From Neostapfia colusana (lineage: Eukaryota > Streptophyta > Magnoliopsida > Poales > Poaceae), in assembly GCA_030760725.1 (NCBI GenBank), contig JASWHV010000005.1:24003241-24067240 (forward strand): a DNA stretch of 64,000 nucleotides. The letters run 5' to 3'. The notes below the pieces were generated by a model. The model did no database searches. It saw only the letters and a program-made list of their open reading frames with translations, and was not told where the DNA came from. Positions 11,381-21,331 of this stretch are shown piece by piece; the stretch's first letter is position 1, and the number at the start of each line of letters is the position of its first letter. A program made the position numbers and the translations under genes.

Positions 11381-11395
11381 CCGATTCCTGTAGTG

Positions 11396-11398
11396 CTG
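11396..11398. repeat. Target-site duplication CTG, right copy
   Basis: CTG directly follows the right terminus TTCCTGTAGTG and matches 1230-1232. Confidence 0.95.
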
Positions 11399-12585
11399 GC
11401 AAGGAACATACCAATTGCGACGTCCTCAGCCTGTTGTGCTTCCTCAGCAGTGACATGGTTCACGTGGCCGCGAGCATAGTTCTGCTGTCCACGGTTCCCT
11501 TGATTGTCTCCTCCGTTCGGTCACGGGTTCTGCTTGGGCACGTTACCTTGCTGTCCAGGGCCTCTCCTCGGGCACTGGTTCACGAAGTGGCCTACTTCCC
11601 CACATGCAAAGCATGCCCTGTTGCCTATGGCAGCAGGTGCATTGGGGTGGGGATTTTGAACAGGGGCGCCATTGTTAGGTCGGGGCGCAGGAGGCATGGG
11701 CACACGAGGTGCCGGTGCAATGAATTGTTGCTGTGGTGGCTGACCAGGGCGGTATGCAGGAGTGGTTGATCCATACTGCGGTGCAGGGGGCATGTACCTA
11801 GGTCGTACGTTGCTCCCTTGGGGCAGGTATGGCATCTTCCTCTTGCACTCTGGCTCGATCTCTCGGATCTTGTTTTAAACCACTATGGCCTTGTCAACCA
11901 GCTTCTGGAAGCTTACATAGTCATTGTTGAGGAGCTGAACCTGGATCTCATTGTTCAACCCTCTCATGAACAGGTACTGCTTCCTTTGATCTGAGTTGGC
12001 ATCTTCGGGGGCATACCGGGACAGTTGTATGAACTTGTTGAGATATTCATTCACACTTTTCTGTCCTTGGCGGAGACCTTCGAACTCCTGCCTTTTGAGC
12101 ATCATTACACCAGCAGGGATGTAGTGAGAGCAGAAACTTTCCTTGAACTCAGTCCAAGTGATTGTCTTTAGGTTGGCATTAGAGTTGCTCAGGGCATCCC
12201 ACCAGTCAGCAGCGGCTCCCGTAAGTTGGTGCGATGCGAAGAGAATCTTCTCTCGGTCATTGCACTGAACAATGGCAAGCTTTTTCTCCATGGATTTTAA
12301 CCAATCATCGGCCTCCATGGGATCACTAGCTTGAGCAAAGGTGGGTGGTCGAGTCCTCATGAACTCTCCCATCCTGTTATGAGCCGGCAGTGGTGGTGGC
12401 GGTGGTGCCGGAACGGGGTTTTGGTTGGCCTGCAACTGACCCAAAGTTAGGATCATGGTTTGCATAAGCTGGTTTTGCATGGCCATCAACCTTTCCAGAT
12501 GGTTTTCGCCAGCTCCTGGGTTAGCAGGAACTTCATCATGGTCATCCTCCTGGACGTTCCTTCGGCCGGCGTTTCCTCTCACCAT
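11396..12585 (-). pseudogene. Gypsy element A gag with CCHC knuckle, two in-frame stops
   Basis: Starting at the ATG at 12585 this encodes a Ty3/gypsy Gag. The capsid region has the motifs EADDWL, AAADWWD and SRYAPE. It is followed by a Pro-rich linker and a CCHC zinc knuckle (CFACGEVGHFVNQCP). The frame is single but carries a TAA at 11877-11875 and a TGA at 11523-11521. It then runs to the CACTA insertion and resumes at 1232 with the protease. Gag would form the particle that packages the element RNA. The stops and the insertion make this copy non-functional. Unlike elements C to F, no extra ORF precedes gag: only about 430 bp separate it from the primer site. Confidence 0.92.
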
Positions 12586-13016
12586 CTGTAAGAGAGACCG
12601 AAATAGAATAGAATGTTACAAGGTTAGGTAGATTCCCTCTAACTATATCCATAAAGGTGAGTTGGACAATGTATATATTAGCCCATATGAGGATGTGAGC
12701 AAGTGCCGAGATATCTCACACCTTTTTCTTCTTACGTGTGGATATGGACAACGTTTTGAGACGTCCCACAACTTCACACTAAGCACACAATCACAAATAA
12801 TCATCACAAGGGCCCACACAACTCCTATTCAAGGATGGTTCCCTATGGCAAGGTGGTTTCAAGGCCAATCTAAGCTACTCACCCTAGGATGCTTCCTTTG
12901 GTCAGTGTGGCTTAGCTACCTATGACTCCTATTCAGGGGTGTAACTTGCTGTTAACCCGTGGCTCTAATATCAATCTAAGGTTTCTATCTAGGCGTGTAA
13001 CCTACTGTCAACCCGA
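12586..13016 (-). other. Element A leader between primer site and gag, with duplicated primer-site segment
   Basis: The leader shows no coding frame. Next to the primer site it carries a degenerate tandem copy of the primer-site segment, about 56 bp in period: ACCCGAGGCTCTGATACCAA at 13011-13030 and ACCCGTGGCTCTAATATCAA at 12955-12974. Confidence 0.75.
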
Positions 13017-13029
13017 GGCTCTGATACCA
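13017..13029 (-). promoter_or_regulatory. Primer-binding site of element A (initiator tRNA-Met type)
   Basis: On the minus strand the sequence is TGGTATCAGAGCC, complementary to the 3' end of initiator tRNA-Met. It lies three bases from the LTR end at 13033. It marks 13033-16806 as the 5' LTR of element A. Confidence 0.93.
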
Positions 13030-13342
13030 ATCTGTGACGCCCTCAATTCTGTGGAAAAACATGGAAGCCAAGAACTAATGCATATGTGTGCCCAGGATGT
13101 TCATCACACATACACATACGTTCCACAAACTGAATTCAGATTATATATTACCACGAATAACAGAGTTTATTACAATACCTCATGAGTCTTGGACTCATGC
13201 TCACAGCGGAAGTCTTTATTTCTACGCAGCGGAAGTCTTTATTCTAACGTGGAAGCAAAAACTAATGCGGAAGCAAAACTAAGCAGTAGTGGCTCCATCT
13301 CCACTCCTTTCCACAGGCAAGGTTGAGAACAGATCACACGCC

Positions 13343-15124
13343 TCAATGCCCCACGTGGTCTTCATAGTAAGCTTCTCCTGCTGCTGATGATGAAGTAATA
13401 ATGCAAGTTTGAGTACAATGATGTACTCAGCAAGTGCGGGAAAACACATGATGTGCAGCTCATAAACAAGGTAGGTATATAAAAGGCTTATTTGCAGAAA
13501 AGCAGATTTATAAAACCATGATAAAACAGCAACTTAACTTTAGATGAATGTAATCCCAGCATGTATCAAATTACCAACATACCTCCATCGCTTTCCATGT
13601 TCCATCCGAACATTAACCAACCTCATCCTTACTCACGAATACCTCCTCGTATTCGCTACCATCTCACGAATACCTCCCCGTATTCGCTACCATCTCAAAA
13701 CAACTTCGTCTCACACTGAGACCAATCTCGTTGCCATGACTCAACAGTCATGCAACCATCTTATCACCCGGACTCAATAGTCCCAACAACCAAACCATAA
13801 CCTTAACCAAGAACCTTCCCAATAACCATCCCAACTAATCATGGCAGTTTTGCCAGGTGCTCGTGACTGTAAGCTCGGCTATCATGATAGTTTTAGACTC
13901 TGCAGAGTTTGCACCTCTTTACCCACAAGTTTGTGATTTCATCACCCATCGGCGACTGCAGAACCTCCATTATACCAGTACACATCCGTCGGTGTATGGT
14001 CAAGAGATCACAAAATAGCCTTTACAAAGGGGTTACTAGATGTATGGACTCACTAAGGTCTCACCGGCAGGCTAGAATCTCCAATTCTCCCACCCACGGG
14101 CCCCCTCTTGTGCCATGCAGTTCCCAGGGCAGTCCTCACTCGACTCCCATTCCCCGCGCCTTTCACAGTCCATAACACTCTAGCAACTTACCTAATTACT
14201 CAGCTAAGCCGCACCCATACTTGGCCTTGTGGTGGCACTGTTATCCTGGCATGTGCATGCATGAACCGGTCCTTAGATCTATGGCAAGTAAACCACCATC
14301 TCAAGCTACCTCATTCACAAACCCAGACTTGCCTAGATCTCCCTCCGATCCATATCCATTATTAACGTCAGTTTCTCATTATCAATATGAGTGCAGTTAG
14401 CTAGACACATCTATCTCACTTCCCAATCCCATAGACTCAGCGAAGCATAAAGCAAAAACCATTTCCGACTCATAAACTTCCCAGGCGACAAGGGTGGTTC
14501 AACCAAAACTAGTAAACTCCTATAAAAAGGGTTTCCCATCATGTTTGACTCAGCACACACACCTTTTCGCAAAACAAAATAGTTTTACCAAAAACATAGG
14601 ATCAACATGGTAAAGGAGCACTTGCCTTGTTCTTGCGGTTCCGATTGTTCTTGAATCCCAAAACCTTGTTGCTGCAGTTCGTCGTAGACATCTCCCCGAG
14701 CTTGTTCGGCTAGGTAGGATCACGTGCATACAAGATTCACAGCAATCGATATCATGCACAAACCTTAAACTAGATGCGATGATGCACATGCATGCTATCC
14801 TATGATTAATTTTTTTAGATTGGTTTGTACGTGTTTTTGCATGGCTTGCATGGACAGAGGTGTTCAGATCAAAGGTGGACGTGGCAATGATCTTGTCTTT
14901 AGATCAATCTGATCATCAAGCGATCTGTCCACGAGAAGGATTCTGTTTGAAAGGAATCAAAGAACAGATGCAAGGAAAACACAACGATATCGTAAGGTGG
15001 TATTGGGGCCTACCTTACGTTCCTCTCGGTCTTCGAGGTCCTCCTCAGACCGCTGGGCTTTCCTCCGGCGATCTTTGTTGCCGCGCTCCGGCGATGGCTT
15101 TCTCGGCGAGTTGGAGCTAGGGCT
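13343..15124 (-). other. Predicted three-exon reading frame inside the A/B LTR (about 74 codons)
   Basis: Predicted minus-strand exons are 15124-15019 (open part), 14709-14626 and 13377-13343, 225 nt in one frame ending at a TGA. Intron 1 is GT-AG (donor AAC/GTAAGG). Intron 2 is GC-AG with donor CAAG/GCAAGTG and acceptor CAGCAG. Exon 2 is Gln/Glu-rich (QEQSEPQEQ) and exon 3 ends YYEDHVGH. Positions, phases, the GC donor and the NSPR...PEQ motifs match those of the LTRs of elements C to F, although most sequence has diverged. There is no ATG in exon 1, and the first AUG of the spliced RNA, in exon 2, is in another frame, so translation of this frame is not shown. Confidence 0.5.
13410..13429 (-). 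other. Conserved LTR stem-loop (A/B version)
   Basis: TGAGTAC and GTACTCA form a perfect 7-bp stem around a 6-nt loop. It lies about 33 nt upstream of the predicted exon 3 acceptor. Elements C to F have the same stem with an extra C-G pair. Confidence 0.75.
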
Positions 15125-15186
15125 CTAAGTCGTCAGCTCAGGAGTTGGAAAAGAAGTTTGTGGTTTCGGCCAGAGGTTCTGGGTTC

Positions 15187-15194
15187 TATTTATA
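15187..15194 (-). promoter_or_regulatory. TATA box of the A/B LTR
   Basis: TATAAATA on the minus strand, about 70 nt before the open stretch of predicted LTR exon 1 and downstream of the GC-rich repeat block. Confidence 0.7.
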
Positions 15195-15418
15195 ATCGGG
15201 AAGAGAAGAGTCCTAATCTGATTGTATGCCAAATAAGAGTCTTATTCAGATTGTCGTTGGATCCTATCATCTTATCTTTAGTTGATTTGGTGCGGTAACG
15301 TTGTGGAATTCAGGTCGGTTTCCTTTACGTACCGGTATTCTTACGCGTAACAGCCGCTCCAGAACTCGTTACCTTCGCAGCGAAGAGCTCGGGAGGCTCC
15401 ACGTGTCCTTCCGGGGCC

Positions 15419-16806
15419 TGGTATCTCCTTCTCCGCAGAGACGTGCTCCGGTTGTGCCGCGTGTCACGAGCGAGACCTCCCCCTCCTTTGGAGGTGAGCT
15501 CGGTGCACGCCACGTGTTGGCGCCGGTCTTTCCTCTCTTCTCTCTTTAGGGACATACCCCAAGGTCGACATGTGTCCAGCAGCGACAGACCTCCTGGAGA
15601 TAAGCTCCGGTGATGACGCGTGTCCAATAGAACAGGACCTCTCGGAGATAAGCTCTGAGATCGACACGTATCCCGCGCGACTGGTCCTCTGATTTCCGCG
15701 AGGACAATCTCCGAGGATTACACGTGCCCTACGGAAATGCCTTTGCTTCTTCCGCAGAGGCTAGCTCCATGGGCAACATGTGTCCCACAGGATCGGACCT
15801 CTCCCCTTTGCGGAGACGAGCCCCGAGCCTGCCACTTAGCCAGCTTGGCGGCGGTCTCTCCCCACTTCGCAGGGATGAGCTCCGAACACGCCACGTGGCC
15901 AGCGGCCGCGGTAAGTTGTCTTCGGCGCCTTCTGAGAGCTGGATTCGGCTCTTATTGGCTATCCTTTTGATATTTTTCTCTGTCCCTACTTTTCTTAAAG
16001 TGTCTCCTCTTCATAAAACATGAACATATGCTGACACCCGAGATGAGGGTGTCACACTGGTCTCCCCTTTTTCCGCAGAGATGAGCTCCGGTTGTGCCGC
16101 GTGTCAAGCGAGCGAGACCTCCCTCTTCTTCGGAGGTGAGCTCCGCGTGCGCCATGTATCCTGGCGGTCGGAACCTCCTCTCTTATTCGGAGGTGGCTCC
16201 GCGCACTCCACGTGTCACTGCCGGACCTTACCTCTCTTCGGAGGTGAGCTCCGTGAATGCCACGCGTCAAGTAGCGCCGGACTTTCCTTTTTCCTCAGAG
16301 ACGAGATCCGAGGTAGACATGTGTCCAACAGTGTTGGACCTCCCGGTGACGAGTTCCGGTGGTGACATGTGTCCAATAGAACCGGACCTCTCGGAGGTGA
16401 GCTCCGAGATCGACACGTATCCTGCGCGACGGGTCCTCTGATTTGCGCGGCGACTAGCTCCGAAGGTGACACGTGTCCTGCAGGACTGCCTTCGCTTCTC
16501 CGCAGATGCTAGCTCCGGAGGCAACACGTGTCCCATAAGGTCGGACCTCTCCCCCTTTGCGGAGATGAGCCCCGAACCTGCCACGTAGCCATTTTAGCGG
16601 CGGACCTCTCCCCACTTCTCAGGGATGAGCTCCGAACACGTCACGTGGCCAGCGGGCCGCGGGAGTTGTCTTCGACGCTCTCTGGGAACTGGATTCGGCT
16701 CTTATTGGCTATATTTTTGATATTTTTCTCTGTTCCCACTTCTTTTAAAATATTTTCTCTACATGAAACATGAATACATGCAGAAACCAAAAATAAGGGT
16801 GTCACA
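15419..16806. repeat. Tandem duplication in the U3 of the A/B LTR
   Basis: Two related units, 15419-16056 and 16057-16806, both end in GGGTGTCACA and both begin near TCCGCAGAG followed by GCTCCGGTTGTGCCGCG. Within each unit, segments of about 45-75 bp containing GAGCTCCG and variants of GACACGTGTCC recur. The second unit is longer because it has extra small repeats near 16170-16270. Confidence 0.85.
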
Positions 16807-16820
16807 AATCTACCCCCCTT
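16807..16820 (-). promoter_or_regulatory. Polypurine tract of element B
   Basis: On the minus strand AAGGGGGGTAGATT directly precedes the LTR start TGTGACACCC. It primes plus-strand DNA synthesis in LTR retrotransposons. A perfect hairpin (GAATCTCG, loop, CGAGATTC; 16826-16845) lies just upstream. Confidence 0.9.
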
Positions 16821-17745
16821 AAATTGAATCTCGCCCTCGAGATTCGTTGGTAGAGAATAGATGAGGAAATTCGACCGTGATGTCTTCTTCACGCTCCCAT
16901 GTGGCTTCAGCTTCGGTGTGATGGCTCCATTGTACCTTGCACCATCGGATCACTTTGTTCCTTGTGACCCTTTCCTTTACGTCCAAAATTTGGACAGGGT
17001 GCTCCGCATAAGTCATGTCCTCTTGAAGTTCAAGCTCTTCCATTGGTACTTGCTCCTCTGGTACTCTCAAGCACTTCTTGAGCTGGGATACATGAAACAC
17101 GTCATGTACGTCGGAGAGATATGTTGGGAGCTCTAGTTGATAGGCTACTTCTCCTCGCTTATCCAAAATCTTAAATGGTACGATGTAGCGAGGTGCTAGC
17201 TTGCCTTTGACGTTGAAACGTCGTTGGCCACGGATAGGTGATACCTTAAGGTATACGAAGTCTCCTACTTCGAAGGTCAACTTCCTTCGCCTATTGTCCG
17301 CATTGCCTTTTTGTCGTGACTGAGCAGCCTTTAAGTTCTCCCGTATCGTTTAGACTTGCTTTTCAGCTTCTTGTAGCACTTTGGGTCCAAACACCTGGTT
17401 CTCTATGGTTTCGTTCCAAAACAGCGGTGTTCTACACCGTCTACCGTACAATGTCTCGAAAGGCAACATCTTCAAACTAGCTTGATAGCTGTTGTTATAG
17501 GAGAATTCGGCGTACGGTAAACTCCTATCCCAACTACGCCCACGTTTCAAGGCGCAAGCTCTCAACATGTCCTCCAAAATTTGGTTTGTCCTTTTGGTTT
17601 GCCCATCGGTTTGTGGGTGATAGGCAGAGCTAAAATCCAGTCGTGTACCCATAGCTTTCTGCAGCTTCCTCTAGAATCTAGGGGTAAACTGAGAACCTCG
17701 ATCTGAGACAATCCTCCTCGGGACTCCATGACGGCACACGATCTG
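16819..17745 (-). pseudogene. Gypsy element B: integrase C-terminal half and chromodomain, two stops, truncated by element C
   Basis: Read from 17745 down, the frame carries part of the integrase core (SDRGSQFT, then HPQTDGQTKRTNQ). It continues into the C-terminal domain (DFVYLKVSPIRG) and a chromodomain (KVIRWCKVQWSHHTEAEATWE), ending at 16819. A TAG near 17678 replaces a conserved Trp codon, and a TAA lies at 17352-17350. The catalytic region is cut at 17745 by insertion of element C; the remainder must lie beyond the window end. The chromodomain identifies the chromovirus branch of Ty3/gypsy and would direct integration toward particular chromatin. Confidence 0.92.
17741..17745. repeat. 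Putative target site of element C (ATCTG, left copy)
   Basis: These five bases lie directly before the LTR start TGTAACACCCC. The matching right copy would be outside the window, so the duplication cannot be confirmed here. Confidence 0.6.
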
Positions 17746-20700
17746 TGTAACACCCCAAAACCTGCTAAAGAGGGGAATTTAAAATTTTTTGGACGTATTG
17801 CATGTGGTGTAGCAATTCAAATTCAAACTGGAATTTAAATTTGAATCAAAACAAAAAAAGAAGAGGAAAAAGAAAAAGAAAATGAAAAAAACTGGCCAGT
17901 GGGCCGAAACCCACCCAGCCGGCCCAAAACCCGCGCGCCCCCCCTCCCTCTCTCCCTCTCTCTGACGCGCGGGGCCTGCTTGTCATCTTCTTCCCCCCTC
18001 CCCCGCGCGCCCCAACTAACCCGATCTTCCCGCGCCGATCGCGGCTGCTCCAACAGGTTTCCATGCCCGATCTTCGGCAGGGCGCTACTACATATCCAAA
18101 CCAACCATCCGCCGCCCTCCCTCGCCCATTTAAACACCGACGATCGCCCCTTTTTCCTTCCCGATCGGCTATTTTTCCTCCCGGTGAGAACCGAAGCTTC
18201 CACCGCCGTTTTCCTTCGTTCATCGCTCGGATTTCCGGATCTAACATGCTTGTCATGTTCCACCGCCGCCGGGGAGTCTCGCAGGTGAAGGAAACCCGGT
18301 GTTTTGCGCTCTAGACACAGCTCCGGAGAGCACCGCCGCGTTTTCACCTCGGACCTCATCGCCGACCGCATTCCAGGGCCTCCGAGCTCAAGAAAAACCC
18401 CGAGGTGAGATCCCTGACCTCCCCTCTTCCGTTCTATGCCAAGAATTCCAAGTTTTACGAAGTATAGACGAAAACCTGAAGTTCTCCGGCGAGATCGCCG
18501 CCTCCCGCCGCCGCGCGCCGCCGGGCAGCACCGCCCGCACACGGCCAGGGCGACGTGGCCCCCTGAGGCCCGTCCATTTTAAATCGTGCGGTTCCTATTA
18601 GATCTAACCCGTACCGCTTCGCGTTATAATCTCAGCCGTCTGTTTTAAATCGGACGGTCCACGTCGGCCCCATAAAGGTCGAGAATCTTACGCGCTACCC
18701 CCTAGGGATCGCGGAAAACACGAGCTAACCCCAGAAACTTCTGATCTAGCCCCTGGACCTTTAGAAATTCATGTAAATTCATTTAAAAATCAGATTTAGC
18801 CCCTGGACTTAATAAAAATTAGGAAAACCTCTCTGTTATGTGTAATTAGGCCCCTGAAAATTTAGGCAATAGTAAATTAAACCCTGTAATAGGGTGGAAT
18901 TTCCTTTTAGACCCTATAAGATATTAAATTCAGAAATTTGAACATATGAGTAGAAATTAAATTAAAATGGTAATATAAACACTTGTGCAAATACAAATTT
19001 AAATTTTCCTAGCACTTGGAAAATCTTTAGGATGAGTTAAAAACTGATTTAAGGCTGAAATGAGATCTGACTAAGTGCTGCTTACTTTTATTATTTCTGG
19101 AAATACATTTTTAGGCTAAGAAATAATTCTGAAAATGGGTAAAATAAATTTAAATTGGTTCCCATCAGAGAGGAAGTTCAAAAATATTTTATTGAACATT
19201 TTAGATCAGAACCTATTCTGTATAGGTGATATGTCTTACTATTTTAATATTAAAGTTCACTTTGAGGCATAGAAAATAAATCTGAAAATATAGGAAAATA
19301 AGTATGCATAATTAGAAAATGATAAATGAGGTCTACAAATCCAAAAACTTAAATTTACGATTTTGTAGAAGATCTGAAAGCCTAATTGGAGTAGGAAACT
19401 TTCTTTCATGCAAATTTTGTGGCTAAGAAGTGCATTAAATAAATATAGAGAATTTGTTCAAATTGGAATTTCATATATAGTGTGCAATTAGAAATCTGAA
19501 TACAAAAGCTAGAAATGTTATACATATGTTTAAAAGTGCATGTAGGCCTAAAATCAACACATCTAGGGTAACCACAACAGTTAAACATGTGAATGACTTT
19601 AATATGTATGTATGTGTGGTTTGCATGAGTGAAAGTGTGGACTATGGCTTATGGATTGTTGTTTTCTTTTGCTATGTAGATATGCATGAGTAGAACCTGC
19701 CCCAGAGCAAGTTCTCGCCTTTCAAGACCAAGACTTTCCATTCCAAGAGCAGCAGGAAGAAGGCAAGTGTCCTTGACCACTTTCATCCTATACTAGGATG
19801 TGTAGTTATAATTTAATTAATTGCATTGTCAATTTGAAATATGGTACCCAAGCTAGGAAGTTTCCCTAGATTTTCATTATCTTACTTCCTTGTAGCCTGG
19901 GTTGGGATTATATTATTATGTCATTCATTCATATTATTTATGCTTAGCCATGCTTAGAATGGGATAAGTGGGATATGAGATCATCAACTTGTTTACCTTA
20001 CTCTTGAATGAGATATTATGAGTTATGTAGAGGTAGGGATCGAGGCAAGTTGGATGATTTGGTTGGTGCTGGGTGCACGAGACTCGGGTTTGTGTTTAGT
20101 GCTTGCCTGGATCCTAAGGACTGGTTCATGGAGTATGTAACCTGGCTTTACCGTGCCAACCACATGCTGATATGGGGCAGCTTGGCCAATTAATTAGGTG
20201 TATCCCCGGCGTAGTATGGGTGTTTTGGATGGTGCGGGGAATAGGTGTCAGCTGGACTACCATATGAACCGCAAGGCTCAAGAGGGGGCCACTGCAGCGG
20301 GGTTAGAGCCTCTTGTATGCTGTTAGGGGTGAAACCTCAGTGGGCCCACGCTCGTCGGGAATCCCTTTGTAAAGGCCTCGTAGTGATCTCCTGGCTACAC
20401 ACCTAGGAAGTGTGAACGTGGTTCGCGGCCACTGGCATAATGGAGGTTCTTTTAGTCCACCCGACAACGGGGGATGAAATCACTACATGTGGGTACAGTG
20501 GTGCAAACTCTGCATAGTCAAAACTGTCATGACAACAGTTCTCACGGTCAAGAGTGGCTTGGACTTATTCATGATTAGAGGATGATGAATTGGGAAGTTG
20601 TGGATGTTAAGCAGGAAGCTTAACATTTCACCTCTGTAGTAATGTAGGTGCTTAATAAGCTAAGGTGATGGTATTAATTGCGTAGTGCTTTAACCATGAG

Positions 20701-21114
20701 TTCAACCTCTCCTTGCTCTAGCCATCCATGACACTACTTTCCCACACTTGCTGAGTACCAACGGTACTCAAGCTTGCTTTTCTGTTGGTTTCAATTGCTG
20801 CTCAGGTCAAGGGGATGATGTTGTGTTCAATGACCAAGACTTTGGACCCGAAGAAGGATTCTAGGTTCACGGAGTCTCCCGGGCAACGCCTGTGACGAAG
20901 CCCACAAGATTTATATTCCGCTGCTATTTTATTTACATGTTATGAACTATTTCTCGTCCATCGAGACATTATGCTATGTAAGACTTATTTATATTCGAAC
21001 ACTTGGCTTGTAATATGATGATGTTTCACTATTTGTCGTCACATGTATGAGAAAATGATCCTGGCATACATGTGATATTCACTCGGTTGTTCTTCGGAGA
21101 AGCCGGGTGTGATA
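17746..21114 (+). repeat. Element C 5' LTR, 3.37 kb
   Basis: Starts TGTAACACCCC and ends GGGTGTGATA, where the last CA is mutated to TA. It has a GC-rich promoter region with a weak TATA-like TTTAAACA near 18130. The rest is mainly AT-rich intron-like sequence, with three predicted exons and a stem-loop TGAGTACC/GGTACTCA (20752-20770). Only about 400 bp precede the likely transcription start, so R would be close to 3 kb. Confidence 0.93.
18299..20864 (+). other. Predicted three-exon frame in element C LTR (about 77 codons)
   Basis: Exons are 18299-18404 (open part; the frame is open back to 18245), 19694-19762 and 20806-20864. Donor 1 is CCGAG/GTGAGA, donor 2 is the non-canonical AAG/GCAAGTG, and the acceptors are GAGTAG and GCTGCTCAG. 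The frame closes with the same DQDFGPEEGF stop as in the other copies. Exon 2 reads PEQV...FQDQDFPFQEQQEE, acidic and Gln-rich. Compared with element F, 14 of the 22 differences I count in exons 2 and 3 fall at third codon positions, whereas exon 1 shows no such bias. No in-frame ATG was found. Confidence 0.55.
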
Positions 21115-21118
21115 GAAG

Positions 21119-21131
21119 TGGTATCAGAGCC
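21119..21131 (+). promoter_or_regulatory. Primer-binding site of element C
   Basis: TGGTATCAGAGCC, complementary to the initiator tRNA-Met 3' end, four bases after the LTR. Confidence 0.95.
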
Positions 21132-21331
21132 AAAGTTGCCCGTAGGAACGTGGACCTAGGTAGATACAGACGTATTTAAGGACCCTATTTTCTTAAAAAC
21201 TATTTTACAAAGATGTGGGTTGGAAGTGTTGTTTAATGGGGTCACTTTATTCACCTTGTCCCAATTTTTATTCAAAATACAATTTTTATTTAATTCTTAT
21301 CTAACTTAATTTTAAATGCTTTATGTTTTAG

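Larger units (their letters stand above)
1233..11395 (+). mobile_element. Complete CACTA (En/Spm-type) DNA transposon, 10.16 kb
   Basis: The left end starts CACTACAGGAA and the right end finishes TTCCTGTAGTG, an 11-bp perfect terminal inverted repeat. A second matching stretch (ATAGACGACGGCC and its complement) follows about 8 bp inside each end. The flanks carry the 3-bp duplication CTG (1230-1232 and 11396-11398), as expected for CACTA elements. Both ends have arrays of short palindromic subterminal repeats. Inside are a TNPD-like gene (4671-8168) and a TNPA-like gene (8256-10843), both on the plus strand and both open once spliced. The element sits in the gag/protease junction of gypsy element A, so it is younger than A. 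The 5' 3.4 kb before the transposase carries DNA unrelated to transposition. Confidence 0.97.
13033..16806 (-). repeat. LTR shared by gypsy A (5' LTR) and B (3' LTR), 3.77 kb
   Basis: Plus-strand ends are TGTGACGCCC and GGGTGTCACA, the 10-bp terminal inverted repeat expected for this LTR. On the low side a primer site is adjacent; on the high side a polypurine tract is adjacent. One LTR therefore serves two internal regions. The minus-strand promoter TATAAATA is at 15194-15187. U3 (15200-16806) is GC-rich and built from CACGTG-containing repeats. A second internal copy of the LTR start (ending GGGTGTCACA at 16056) shows a tandem duplication of the first 640-750 bp. The downstream half contains predicted exons (see 13343-15124) and a conserved stem-loop at 13410-13429. 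Confidence 0.88.

Noticed and set aside
17835..18542. 235-codon minus-strand ORF in the element C LTR promoter
   Set aside because: Low-complexity Arg/Gly/Ser content antisense to the LTR leader. The equivalent frames in other LTRs are shorter and do not match in extent.
20008..20193. 61-codon ORF (MRYYELCRGRD...) present in most LTRs
   Set aside because: Between elements C and D almost all differences are at first or second codon positions, and the frame is broken in both F LTRs. The block is conserved as nucleotide sequence, not as protein, so I did not call a gene.
21119..21131. tRNA-like sequence
   Set aside because: The match to the tRNA-Met 3' end is the retrotransposon primer-binding site; no tRNA gene surrounds it.
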